Position numbers and translations under genes: made by a program. The notes under the pieces are model-generated. The model searched no databases. It saw only the letters and a program-made list of their open reading frames with translations, and was not told the origin of the DNA. From positions 1 to 37,278 of IMG/VR virus record IMGVR_UViG_3300044819_000079: 37,278 bases of DNA; one strand, 5' to 3'. Source of the stretch: a virus. Shown here piece by piece: positions 1 through 6,290 of the stretch (positions within the stretch are counted from its first letter, which is position 1; each line of letters opens with the position of its first letter).

Positions 1-1
1 T

Positions 2-85
2 GCTGGCGCTGTCAAGCCTGGCATCTGCGATCCGAATTCGACGCGGATGCAAGTCGATCTGATGGCCTTGATCCATCATGTCTGA
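2..85 (+). CDS. 3' end of a CDS entering from the left edge
   Basis: An open frame runs from the window edge to a TGA and encodes 27 residues ending DLMALIHHV. Its amino-acid composition looks protein-like, while the other two forward frames here read less naturally. The start and most of the gene lie outside, so no function can be given. The next gene begins 32 bases later on the same strand, which fits one transcription unit. Confidence 0.4.
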   Translation, partial: AGAVKPGICDPNSTRMQVDLMALIHHV

Positions 86-117
86 GGGCGCGCCTTGAAT
101 ACGGTCGAAGGCGATAC

Positions 118-273
118 ATGCCTGCGCCGGGACCGATACGACACGGACCGTTGCCAGCCAAACCACGAGGCGGCGACAAGAAACAGGCGCGTCATCGTGT
201 CAATGTGGAGGTGCGAACCACTGCAGCATGGTGGCGTGCTCGCAACGCTAGAAAGAGAGCTGAGCATGGGTGA
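118..273 (+). CDS. small basic protein, 51 aa, unknown
   Basis: This short frame starts at an ATG preceded by GAAGG with about 6 bases spacing, and its stop overlaps the next gene's start as ATGGGTGA. The product is rich in Arg, Lys and Pro in its first half. It contains KKQARHRVNVEVRT, which faintly recalls the basic segment before the zinc-binding part of some phage HNH-like proteins; no Cys or His cluster follows, so it could be a remnant. Third-position GC is weaker than in neighbouring genes, so coding status is uncertain. Confidence 0.35.
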   Translation: MPAPGPIRHGPLPAKPRGGDKKQARHRVNVEVRTTAAWWRARNARKRAEHG

Positions 274-1252
274 AAAAACAGGGATTTCATGGACGCGTAG
301 CAATGATGGAATGCCAGGATCGAGTTGGAACGCGATCCGTGGGTGCTCGCGCGTGATGGCCGAGGGCGCACGTCAGTCCGCGTGTGGCGACAGCACCGGT
401 GGCGGTTGCTACGCCGAGCGCGACGGCGGACGGTTCTGTGGCTCTGGCATGCCCTACGACGGCCTTGTGCGGGTCACTGCCAAGGGCCCGCGATGGACAG
501 GGCGTGTGGCCTGGATCGCCGACCACGTCGCAGATCCGCTGCGGTGGGCCAAGCCGCGCCGCATCTTCGTCAACTCGGTCTCGGACTTCTTCCACGAGGA
601 ACTCGGCAACAATCAGATCGCCGTGATGGTCGCCGTGATGGCACTGGCCGATCACCACATCTACCAGGTCCTCACCAAGCGCACCGCGCGAGCTCGCGCG
701 TGGTTCGACTGGGTGTCGACCGACGCGATCATCAACGCCTTTGTGGACGAGCTCGCAGCCAACCCCAACCTGCGCCATGGGGTGCGCCAGCGGTACGCGA
801 ACAACGATCAGATCGAGGCGGCGCTGCGCAAGCGTCTCGCCAGCGTCAACTGGCCGCTGCCGAACGTTCATCTTGGTGCGTCGGTCGAGCATCAGTTCGC
901 GGCCGTCGAGCGGATTGGGGACTTGCTGGCATGCCCGGCCGCGGTGCACTGGCTATCGTGCGAGCCGATCTTGGGGCCGCTGGATCTGACGCCGTGGTTC
1001 GTCGATGGGTGGCCCAACAGGCTCGGCTGGGTCGTGGCGGGCTGCGAGAGTGGGCCGCGATCGCGGACCACGGAGGTCGAATGGTACCGCTCACTGCGCG
1101 ACCAACTCGCGGCCGCCGGCGTCAAGCTGTTCCTCAAGCAGGCGCGAGAGAGCCACGCGATCATCGACTTCGGTGAGGGCTCCAAGCGCAAGCAAGGCGA
1201 TCTGATCGAGATGCCGTACCTCGACGGTCGACAGTGGATCGAACAGCCCTAA
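266..1252 (+). CDS. DUF5131 (phage Gp37/Gp68 family) protein
   Basis: The 328-residue product has the hallmarks of the Gp37/Gp68 family (PF07505). These are an N-terminal SSWNAIRGCSRV segment, a CYAE box at residues 48-51, NSVSDFFHE near 103-111, LTKR at 136-139, a LGASVE segment and SCEPILGPLDL at about 231-242. Biochemical function is unestablished; the clustered cysteines resemble a metal or Fe-S site. In typical members the cysteines precede CYAE as C-x6-8-C-x2-C, but here they are C27, C40 and C48, with a Gly-rich C-x7-C replacing C-x2-C, so cofactor binding may differ. The ATG at 266 is chosen because homology begins there; a longer frame upstream reads as a shadow and overlaps the preceding gene. 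A diverged paralogue lies at 15110-15817. Confidence 0.8.
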   Translation: MGEKTGISWTRSNDGMPGSSWNAIRGCSRVMAEGARQSACGDSTGGGCYAERDGGRFCGSGMPYDGLVRVTAKGPRWTGRVAWIADHVADPLRWAKPRRIFVNSVSDFFHEELGNNQIAVMVAVMALADHHIYQVLTKRTARARAWFDWVSTDAIINAFVDELAANPNLRHGVRQRYANNDQIEAALRKRLASVNWPLPNVHLGASVEHQFAAVERIGDLLACPAAVHWLSCEPILGPLDLTPWFVDGWPNRLGWVVAGCESGPRSRTTEVEWYRSLRDQLAAAGVKLFLKQARESHAIIDFGEGSKRKQGDLIEMPYLDGRQWIEQP

Positions 1253-1254
1253 CC

Positions 1255-1509
1255 ATGGCGCCACTCCATAAGGGCAACCTCCGCGCATCGGCCCGCCGCC
1301 AGCACGGCGGCTGGGTGATCGAGGTTTGGGAGGACGGCATAGAGGGGCCGATCGCCACCGTCCCGCAGCTCACCCAACCCAAGCACACCGACAAGGCCGC
1401 GGCGCTGAACGCGGTGATCCAAGGAAGGCTACATGCCAACAAAGACCAAGCGTTCGACGAAGCGCGCGAGCGCGCCGACTGGGTCGACCGCGTCAACCGC
1501 CGCGGCTAA
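1255..1509 (+). CDS. hypothetical protein, 84 aa
   Basis: It starts two bases after the DUF5131 stop, so is probably co-translated; an in-frame GTG at 1234 is the alternative start. The product begins with basic residues, then has a beta-like stretch around GGWVIEVWEDGIEGPIA followed by a charged helix with many Ala, Arg and Asp. That layout resembles small phage double-stranded-beta plus helix proteins of unknown function. The last 77 bases overlap the next gene in another frame. No motif identifies an activity. Confidence 0.55.
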   Translation: MAPLHKGNLRASARRQHGGWVIEVWEDGIEGPIATVPQLTQPKHTDKAAALNAVIQGRLHANKDQAFDEARERADWVDRVNRRG

Positions 1510-1684
1510 CGTCGTTCACTGGAAGCACAGGTGGTTCACGTATGCGATGAAGAACCTCTGCGAGACGACGGCCTCGGAGCGTCGGCGCGACGGCTCAATC
1601 ACCTTCAAGCCGATGCGCGATAACCGGCACGTGGGCACCTGCGAGAAGTGCATCGTACTTGGCAAGAACTCGGGGCTGATGTGA
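1433..1684 (+). CDS. hypothetical Cys-pair protein, 83 aa
   Basis: The ATG follows a strong AAGGAAGG site inside the preceding gene, supporting a genuine overlapping start. The first 25 residues are low-complexity Lys, Thr, Ser and Ala. The rest is a compact domain with HWKHRWFTYAM, a single Cys near residue 43, and a CEKC pair near the C-terminus that could form part of a zinc site. The stop overlaps the next GTG start (ATGTGA), indicating translational coupling. Function is unknown. Confidence 0.6.
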   Translation: MPTKTKRSTKRASAPTGSTASTAAANVVHWKHRWFTYAMKNLCETTASERRRDGSITFKPMRDNRHVGTCEKCIVLGKNSGLM

Positions 1685-1938
1685 AGACTGATCGCACCGA
1701 GGAGATCGAGCACTGGGTCCGCATGCTGCTGCTGCGCGCCGGGATCCGTCTCGTCAATTTCAGCAAGGCATCTGACATCGGTCCGCCGCCACCGATGGGC
1801 CTCATCAACGTGCCGGGCAAGTACGTCTCGATCATCGACGCGATGCACCAGGCGATCGTCGCGGCCGCCAACGGTGAGAAGCTCCCCGAGTTCGTCCCAC
1901 TACCGCCGGCCAAGACCGGCCCAAGGAGAAAGCGATGA
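1681..1938 (+). CDS. hypothetical protein, 85 aa
   Basis: The GTG start overlaps the upstream stop and the 3' end overlaps the next gene as ATGA. The product has an amphipathic helical N-terminus (EEIEHWVRMLLLRAGIRLV), a Pro-rich turn, a second helical segment around VSIIDAMHQAIVAAANG, and a basic tail ending GPRRKR. No catalytic motif or membrane segment is visible. It belongs to the run of small co-directional genes that typifies early accessory regions of tailed phages. Confidence 0.6.
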   Translation: MKTDRTEEIEHWVRMLLLRAGIRLVNFSKASDIGPPPPMGLINVPGKYVSIIDAMHQAIVAAANGEKLPEFVPLPPAKTGPRRKR

Positions 1939-2189
1939 CCTTCCTCGAGGCCCTCAAGACCGGCAAGCCGATGCGCCAGAAAGCGGTTGGGCTCAATGAG
2001 AACCACTGGCTGTGGCTCGGGTCGACCGATTCAAGGCTCGGGTTGACCAGGCCGTGCTGGCGCTCGATGGAGACCGGCGAGATAGTAACCTTTGCGCGCT
2101 ACGAGTACCTGGCCGACGACTGGGAGGTCCTCGTCGACGAGCCCAAGCCGGAGATCGCTAAATCCACCGCCGACCCTGGGAGTTTCTGA
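1935..2189 (+). CDS. possible DUF2829/Tad2-like small protein
   Basis: The 84-residue product begins MTFLEALKTGKPMRQK and ends its core with ADDWEVLVD at residues 60-68, with aromatic residues between (HWLWL, CWRSM, RYEYL). This is the architecture of small phage DUF2829-type proteins: an N-terminal helix ending in a Gly-Lys turn, a compact beta core, and a final A-x-DWE strand. Some members (Tad2) sequester the signalling molecule of Thoeris defence. The similarity is by eye and restricted to these landmarks, so anti-Thoeris activity is inference only. It is coupled to both neighbours by 4-base and 1-base overlaps. The last 15 residues look like a disordered tail. Confidence 0.45.
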   Translation: MTFLEALKTGKPMRQKAVGLNENHWLWLGSTDSRLGLTRPCWRSMETGEIVTFARYEYLADDWEVLVDEPKPEIAKSTADPGSF

Positions 2190-2443
2190 TGGTCAAGGTC
2201 TCCGTCCCCGATGTCGAGATGCTCGAGCTCACCGCCGAGCAGCTCGGCACCAGCCTGCGCATCCCGGCGCTCGACGCCTATCTCTTGATCCAGTTCGGCG
2301 AGCGCCGCGGCTGGATCCGCCGCATCGGCGTGGTCCCGAGCAAGCCCGGGCAGCGCGCGCGCGGCGCCGCCATCTACGCGATCCCCATCGACCTCGGCGA
2401 ACGGCTGGCCGTGCACTGGGGCAAGCGACAAGGGGTGCAGTGA
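2189..2443 (+). CDS. hypothetical protein, 84 aa
   Basis: The start ATG shares one base with the previous stop, and the stop overlaps the next start as TGATG. The sequence opens MVKVSVPDVEMLELTAEQLG, has a helical middle (ALDAYLLIQFGERRGWI), then two short strands with basic residues. The layout (helix, GERRGWI turn, YAIPIDLGERLA strand) could be a small winged-helix domain, but no family is recognised. Confidence 0.55.
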   Translation: MVKVSVPDVEMLELTAEQLGTSLRIPALDAYLLIQFGERRGWIRRIGVVPSKPGQRARGAAIYAIPIDLGERLAVHWGKRQGVQ

Positions 2444-3009
2444 TGGCTGACAACTTTTGGACGGTCGTCTTCTGCGACTTCGACGGCGTCCTCAACAGCG
2501 TCAGCTGGATCAAGCGCCGGCCCTCGAAGATCGAATGGGCTGCCAAGATGAACATCTCGGAGGAGGAGTTCACCACCAACCGGCTCGAGTGGGGCCTGCG
2601 CTCGATCGACCCGGATGCCGTCCTCGCGCTCAACTCGCTCATCCACCAGACCCGGGCCAGCGTGGTGGTCAGCTCGAGCTGGCGGACGATGTGGTCGCTC
2701 GAGAAGCTGCAGCGCATCCTGCGCTGGCACGGCTTCGATCATCACCTACTCGGCGCCACACCGGACGGCTTCGAGATGCGGGCGCAGAACGGCGATGGCG
2801 AGCACGTCCATCGTGGCCAGGAGATCTTGGCCTGGCTTGGGCTCCTGCCGCGATGGCTCGAGGTTCGCTGGGTCGTGCTCGATGACGAGAACGTACCTGG
2901 CCACGAGGACCGGCTCTGGCGCACCAACGAGGAGATCGGGCTACAGGCCGTCGACATCCCCAAGATCATCGAGATCCTCTACTCCAAGGTCCAGCATCCC
3001 CATGGGTGA
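2443..3009 (+). CDS. HAD-superfamily phosphatase-like protein
   Basis: The 188-residue product carries the haloacid dehalogenase motifs. Motif I is FCDFDGVLNS, with the nucleophile expected at D12 and the general acid at D14. The hydrophobic strand VVVSSSWR at 74-81 provides the motif II serine, and VVLDDEN with D147/D148 is motif IV. The SSSWR signature and small size match HAD domains of the HAD_SAK type, reported in nucleic-acid end repair and in phage proteins. The substrate is unknown; a polynucleotide or nucleotide phosphate is plausible. The start overlaps the upstream stop, and the 3' end overlaps the next gene by 8 bases. Cap structure is limited to the short helical insert after motif I. 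Confidence 0.8.
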   Translation: MADNFWTVVFCDFDGVLNSVSWIKRRPSKIEWAAKMNISEEEFTTNRLEWGLRSIDPDAVLALNSLIHQTRASVVVSSSWRTMWSLEKLQRILRWHGFDHHLLGATPDGFEMRAQNGDGEHVHRGQEILAWLGLLPRWLEVRWVVLDDENVPGHEDRLWRTNEEIGLQAVDIPKIIEILYSKVQHPHG

Positions 3010-3316
3010 CAAGGCCGACTACGTCAAGAGCCAGGGCCAGACCCGCGCGCACGAATGTCACTGGCCCACATGCAAGCGTCAGGTCCCGCCAGCGCTCTAC
3101 ATGTGCAAGGAGCACTGGCTCATGCTCCCCAAGGCGCTGCGCAACAAGGTGTGGGCGGCGTACGTGCCCGGCCAGGAGGTCACGATGACCCCGAGCGCGA
3201 AGTACCTCGAGGTGGTCGCCGAGGTCGAGGACTGGATTCGCACCGAGGGCCATGCGCTCGAGCAGAAGAAGCTCGAGAAGGCCGGTCAGCTGAATCTGTT
3301 CGACAAGCCCAAGTGA
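3002..3316 (+). CDS. small zinc-finger-like phage protein, 104 aa
   Basis: The N-terminal half has the pattern HECHWPTCKRQVPP followed by MCKEHW, giving C-x4-C-x11-C-x2-H, which should bind one zinc ion. It continues LMLPKALRNKVWAAYVPGQE, an arrangement I recognise from widespread unnamed phage proteins. The C-terminal half is helical, ending with AGQLNLFDKPK; a QLNLF-type tail resembles a sliding-clamp-binding motif. That is worth noting because a DnaN-like clamp is encoded at 22155-23540. The protein probably contacts nucleic acid, but this is inference. Confidence 0.65.
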   Translation: MGDKADYVKSQGQTRAHECHWPTCKRQVPPALYMCKEHWLMLPKALRNKVWAAYVPGQEVTMTPSAKYLEVVAEVEDWIRTEGHALEQKKLEKAGQLNLFDKPK

Positions 3317-3344
3317 TTCGATCCCACCGACAACTAGGAGAGCT

Positions 3345-3785
3345 ATGTCCGATTTGCTCGACAAGATGAAGCAGACAGCCCAGCAGGCGCCCCAGCGCGC
3401 CGCGCCAGATCCGATCCCCACCGAGGTCGCAGACGTGCGCACGATCAAGACCGGCATCTTGGTCTACAACCTCATGCGCTACACCATCGACGAGATCGGC
3501 CTCGACAATCTCAAGCATCAACTCGAAGAGGTCAGAGCGCAGCAGAAGATGGTCGCGATGCCGCCGCAGTACGATCAAATCGTCGCGGCGCACGAGGACA
3601 TCAAGCAGCGCCGGTGGATCATCGCGAACGAGATCAACCTCCGGTTCGCCGACATCGACGATGCGCGCGCGACCTACGCGGCCGCCAACCCGCTGTCGCT
3701 GATCTCCGCGGCCGCGGAGATCCAGCCGACCGCCGACGTCCTCGCGGGCTTCGCATCACCAGTGGAGCCCGCCGATGGGGGGTAA
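3345..3785 (+). CDS. hypothetical protein, 146 aa
   Basis: A good SD (AGGAG) sits just before the ATG. The product begins with an amphipathic helix rich in Gln and Ala, then has mixed alpha/beta content (VRTIKTGILVYNLMRYTIDEIG) and a long helical stretch through residue 110. The Ala/Pro-rich C-terminus is probably flexible. No motif identifies an activity; soluble and cytoplasmic by composition. Its end overlaps the next gene by 11 bases. Confidence 0.6.
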   Translation: MSDLLDKMKQTAQQAPQRAAPDPIPTEVADVRTIKTGILVYNLMRYTIDEIGLDNLKHQLEEVRAQQKMVAMPPQYDQIVAAHEDIKQRRWIIANEINLRFADIDDARATYAAANPLSLISAAAEIQPTADVLAGFASPVEPADGG

Positions 3786-4332
3786 GGATAAGGGACACCT
3801 CGACGATTGCCACCCGTCAGCGCTCGACGACAAGGTCTGCGACTGCGAGACGAGGCAGGGCATCGATCCTGTGCTGGTGGTGACCGGGCTGCGTCTGGCC
3901 GGTTGGCAGCCCCATCGTGGCAGCCACTCTCTCCACCGTTTCGGGTACGGCGACTACATCGTCACGATCGCCAAGGTCTTCGACGGCTGGCAGTACCAGT
4001 GGATGCGCGGCCCCGGCTACACGATCGCAGAGGGCAGGGGCTTTGGGACCGTCGCGCACTGCCTCACCGCGCTATGGGCCGCGGTGTTCGATGTTCACGA
4101 TCGGTACAGCAAGTTTCTGACCGAGCAGTCCCAACGGCTCGTTGTGATCGGTCTGCCGCCCAAGCCCAAGATCAAGTACCTCGTGGTGATCAGCCGCGAG
4201 ATCGCCCACAATGAAGATCTGACGGTAACGCCGTTCGACGACCTCAAGTCGGCCGCCCGATTCCACGAGGACGCCGGCGCGCAGTGGTCGGAGTCCTTCC
4301 TCTGCGAGGTCCTCAAGGGCCCGGTCGTCTAG
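3775..4332 (+). CDS. hypothetical protein, 185 aa
   Basis: The ATG overlaps the end of the upstream gene. Residues 1-30 contain His, Cys and Asp (DDCHPSALDDKVCDCE) that could bind a metal. A compact aromatic-rich domain follows (GWQPHRGSHSLHRFGYGDYIVTIAKVFDGWQYQWM), then a second beta-alpha domain with IKYLVVISREIAHNEDLTVTP. The protein may hold two small domains, but neither is recognised. No signal peptide or transmembrane helix is evident. Confidence 0.6.
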   Translation: MGGKDKGHLDDCHPSALDDKVCDCETRQGIDPVLVVTGLRLAGWQPHRGSHSLHRFGYGDYIVTIAKVFDGWQYQWMRGPGYTIAEGRGFGTVAHCLTALWAAVFDVHDRYSKFLTEQSQRLVVIGLPPKPKIKYLVVISREIAHNEDLTVTPFDDLKSAARFHEDAGAQWSESFLCEVLKGPVV

Positions 4333-4339
4333 GAGGTCC

Positions 4340-4597
4340 ATGAAGCTCCCCACGATCGTCCGAACATGCGACGCGTGCGATGGGACGGGAGTGCTCGGCA
4401 AGGGGCCCGTTGTTGTCGTGTGCGCCGGGTGCCACGGCAACGGCTATGTCGAGCAAACCTACAAGCCATTCTCCGGGCAGAAGAAGCGCGACGACGTCCA
4501 GCGCGTCAGGCGCTCCGGCGGCTGGCTCTCTGCGCCGGCGAACCCCAAAACCGTCGGCATTTCCTACAAGGACTTCATGAAAGGCAAACGACCATGA
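4340..4597 (+). CDS. DnaJ-type zinc-finger small protein, 85 aa
   Basis: The N-terminus has two CxxCxGxG-type repeats, C10-x2-C13-DGTG and C28-x2-C31-HGNG. This is the half-site pattern of the DnaJ cysteine-rich domain, which binds one zinc. The remainder is a basic tail with no J domain, so this is a stand-alone zinc knuckle, common in phage early regions and of unknown role. AGGAGG precedes the start, and the stop overlaps the next ATG (ATGA). Confidence 0.7.
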   Translation: MKLPTIVRTCDACDGTGVLGKGPVVVVCAGCHGNGYVEQTYKPFSGQKKRDDVQRVRRSGGWLSAPANPKTVGISYKDFMKGKRP

Positions 4598-5220
4598 AGA
4601 TCGAGATCAGGAACGTGGACATCGGCACGGCACTGTCGATCTTCATGACCTTCAAGCCCGGCGGCTACGCGCTGTTCCTCATCGACGAGCAGACCGGCAC
4701 CCTGGCGATCGTCAGCGACTGGGGCAAGTGGCAGCACATGTGGGGTGGCGGCCCGCGCGCGTGGGGCACCAAGACGTTCGTCGAGTTCCTCGCAGGCCGC
4801 GACGCTGGCCACTGTAACTACCTCACCGACAAGCTCCACTACGGCCGCACGCGGATGGTGATCGATGGCGATGCCACCCAGACCGCGCTCGAGGCTCGGC
4901 TCAGGGAAGTTGGCAGGATGGCCGATGACGACAGCACGATGATCCGCTACCTGGCGGATCTCCGCACGCTCACGCATCGTCTCGATGGAAAGGACCCGAA
5001 CGAGTTCTGGCACTGCTGGGGTGAGGTCGACTCCGCCCTCCGCGACCTGCTTCGGAACGAGCCGATCCACGAGTGCATCGAGACCCGCTGGCCAAGCTCG
5101 ATGACATTCCTCAACGAGCAGATCCTCCCCGCGTTCGTCACCTACCTACAAGGATACCTCGATGGAAAACATGCAAGCGCTGACCAACTCTCCCACCCCG
5201 ATCAGCCAGCAGACCGGTAA
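4594..5220 (+). CDS. hypothetical protein, 208 aa
   Basis: Translation is probably coupled to the zinc-knuckle gene through an ATGA overlap. The first 85 residues form a beta-rich domain (YALFLIDEQTGTLAIVSDWGKWQHMWG, with Trp and Gly in the turns). A long helical region follows (ALEARLREVGRMADDDSTMI and onward), consistent with two domains. The C-terminal 20 residues share DNA with the next gene in another frame. The family is not recognised. Confidence 0.6.
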   Translation: MKIEIRNVDIGTALSIFMTFKPGGYALFLIDEQTGTLAIVSDWGKWQHMWGGGPRAWGTKTFVEFLAGRDAGHCNYLTDKLHYGRTRMVIDGDATQTALEARLREVGRMADDDSTMIRYLADLRTLTHRLDGKDPNEFWHCWGEVDSALRDLLRNEPIHECIETRWPSSMTFLNEQILPAFVTYLQGYLDGKHASADQLSHPDQPADR

Positions 5221-5482
5221 CTCCACGAACCTCTACTTGATCGCCGGTGACGTCGTCTATTGGGTCTCGGCCATGTCGCCAACGCGCGCCATCGAGATCG
5301 TCATTCACGAGTTCGGCGTCGCGGAGGAGTTCGCTGAGCAGGCGCCATCCATCCGGGTATGCACCCGCGCGTCTGTTGGCGGTCACCGGTTCACGTTCGA
5401 GGATGGCGAGACCTGCGGGCTGTGGAACGCCTTCGAATTGGTCCGCGGATTCGAATGCGTGCTTGCCAGCGATTGCATGTAG
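5162..5482 (+). CDS. hypothetical protein, 106 aa
   Basis: The ATG lies inside the preceding gene, after a CAAGGATAC site, giving a 59-base overlap. After a 20-residue polar N-terminus the product has a small alpha/beta domain: LYLIAGDVVYWVSAMSPTRA then a helix IEIVIHEFGVAEEFAEQ, resembling small phage proteins that read as tyrosine- and tryptophan-containing sandwiches. Three Cys residues lie in the C-terminal half without a paired spacing. Function unknown. Confidence 0.55.
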   Translation: MENMQALTNSPTPISQQTGNSTNLYLIAGDVVYWVSAMSPTRAIEIVIHEFGVAEEFAEQAPSIRVCTRASVGGHRFTFEDGETCGLWNAFELVRGFECVLASDCM

Positions 5483-5491
5483 GAGCAGCCC

Positions 5492-5989
5492 ATGATGTCA
5501 ATCAGATGCCGCGCCGCAGCGCTGTTGAGGGCGCGAGATCGTAAGGATCATCGAGGCATAGATCTGGACTATGCGACGCCCGCTGACAGATCAAAGCCAA
5601 CACCAGCGGCACTCCTCGAGACTGCGGTCCACGAGATCTGCCATGCCACAGTGATTGGGCGTGAAGCGCTCCAGGCCAAGGACATCACCGACCTCGTCAC
5701 CACGTCGATCGGCTACATGGTGCACGACGCCGCCGATGGCAAAGACACCCGTGGCTCGATCTGGCAGGAGATCTTGACGCTTGCCGCTGAGGTCGTCGTG
5801 CTCAGACGACTGGGCATCAAGGGCATGGGGTGGAAGGCTGTCCGAGACTCGGCTGCGCGCGGCGTCGAGTTGTTCACCCCCAAAGTCTTCGACCGGCTGG
5901 TTGCGCGATCGATCCGTAGCCGCGTCACCCAACGGCGCGCCACGCAGGCGCTGGCCATCCTCGATGAGATCTGCGAGGCTGGGTCATGA
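5492..5989 (+). CDS. small HExxH protein, possibly M41-peptidase-like
   Basis: The 165-residue product contains ETAVHEICHATVIG, an exact HExxH zinc-metallopeptidase motif at residues 47-51. Downstream come LAAEVVVLRRLG and then KAVRDSAARGVELF. This order (HExxH in a helix, an AAE segment, then an Asp-containing helix that could donate the third ligand, D119) resembles the peptidase domain of FtsH (M41), but with no AAA+ domain. Either a miniature protease or an inactive scaffold is possible. It precedes a coiled-coil membrane protein by an ATGA overlap. Peptidase activity is inferred from motif order only. Confidence 0.55.
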   Translation: MMSIRCRAAALLRARDRKDHRGIDLDYATPADRSKPTPAALLETAVHEICHATVIGREALQAKDITDLVTTSIGYMVHDAADGKDTRGSIWQEILTLAAEVVVLRRLGIKGMGWKAVRDSAARGVELFTPKVFDRLVARSIRSRVTQRRATQALAILDEICEAGS

Positions 5990-6279
5990 CCGCCTACCGC
6001 AACGACGCGGATGCCCGCGAGTACCTGGTCACCCACCTCGAGATCGAGAACAAGCAGCTCGTCGACGAGCTCGCCGCGGTCAAGGCCGAGAACACCCGGC
6101 TCAAGCTCATCGCCAAGGAGCTGGTCCTGCAGCCCAACGAGCAGACGATGCGCATCGAGCTCGACCGACTCACCATTCAGCTGAAGCTGTCGCTGGAATC
6201 GCTCTCGTACCTACGGCGCAGCATGTTCTTCCTGCTCGTGCTGATGGCGGGGGTTGCGATCGCGATTCGTCACCTGTAG
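5986..6279 (+). CDS. coiled-coil protein with C-terminal membrane anchor, 97 aa
   Basis: Residues 15-75 show heptad-like spacing of Leu and charged residues (LVDELAAVKAENTRLKLIAK), predicting a coiled coil. Residues about 79-94 (MFFLLVLMAGVAIAIRHL) form one C-terminal transmembrane helix. A tail-anchored topology with the coil in the cytoplasm is likely. Roles such as spanin-like, superinfection-exclusion or membrane tethering are possible, but nothing singles one out. The start overlaps the HExxH gene stop, so the two may act together. Confidence 0.6.
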   Translation: MTAYRNDADAREYLVTHLEIENKQLVDELAAVKAENTRLKLIAKELVLQPNEQTMRIELDRLTIQLKLSLESLSYLRRSMFFLLVLMAGVAIAIRHL

Positions 6280-6290
6280 GAAGGAGCACC

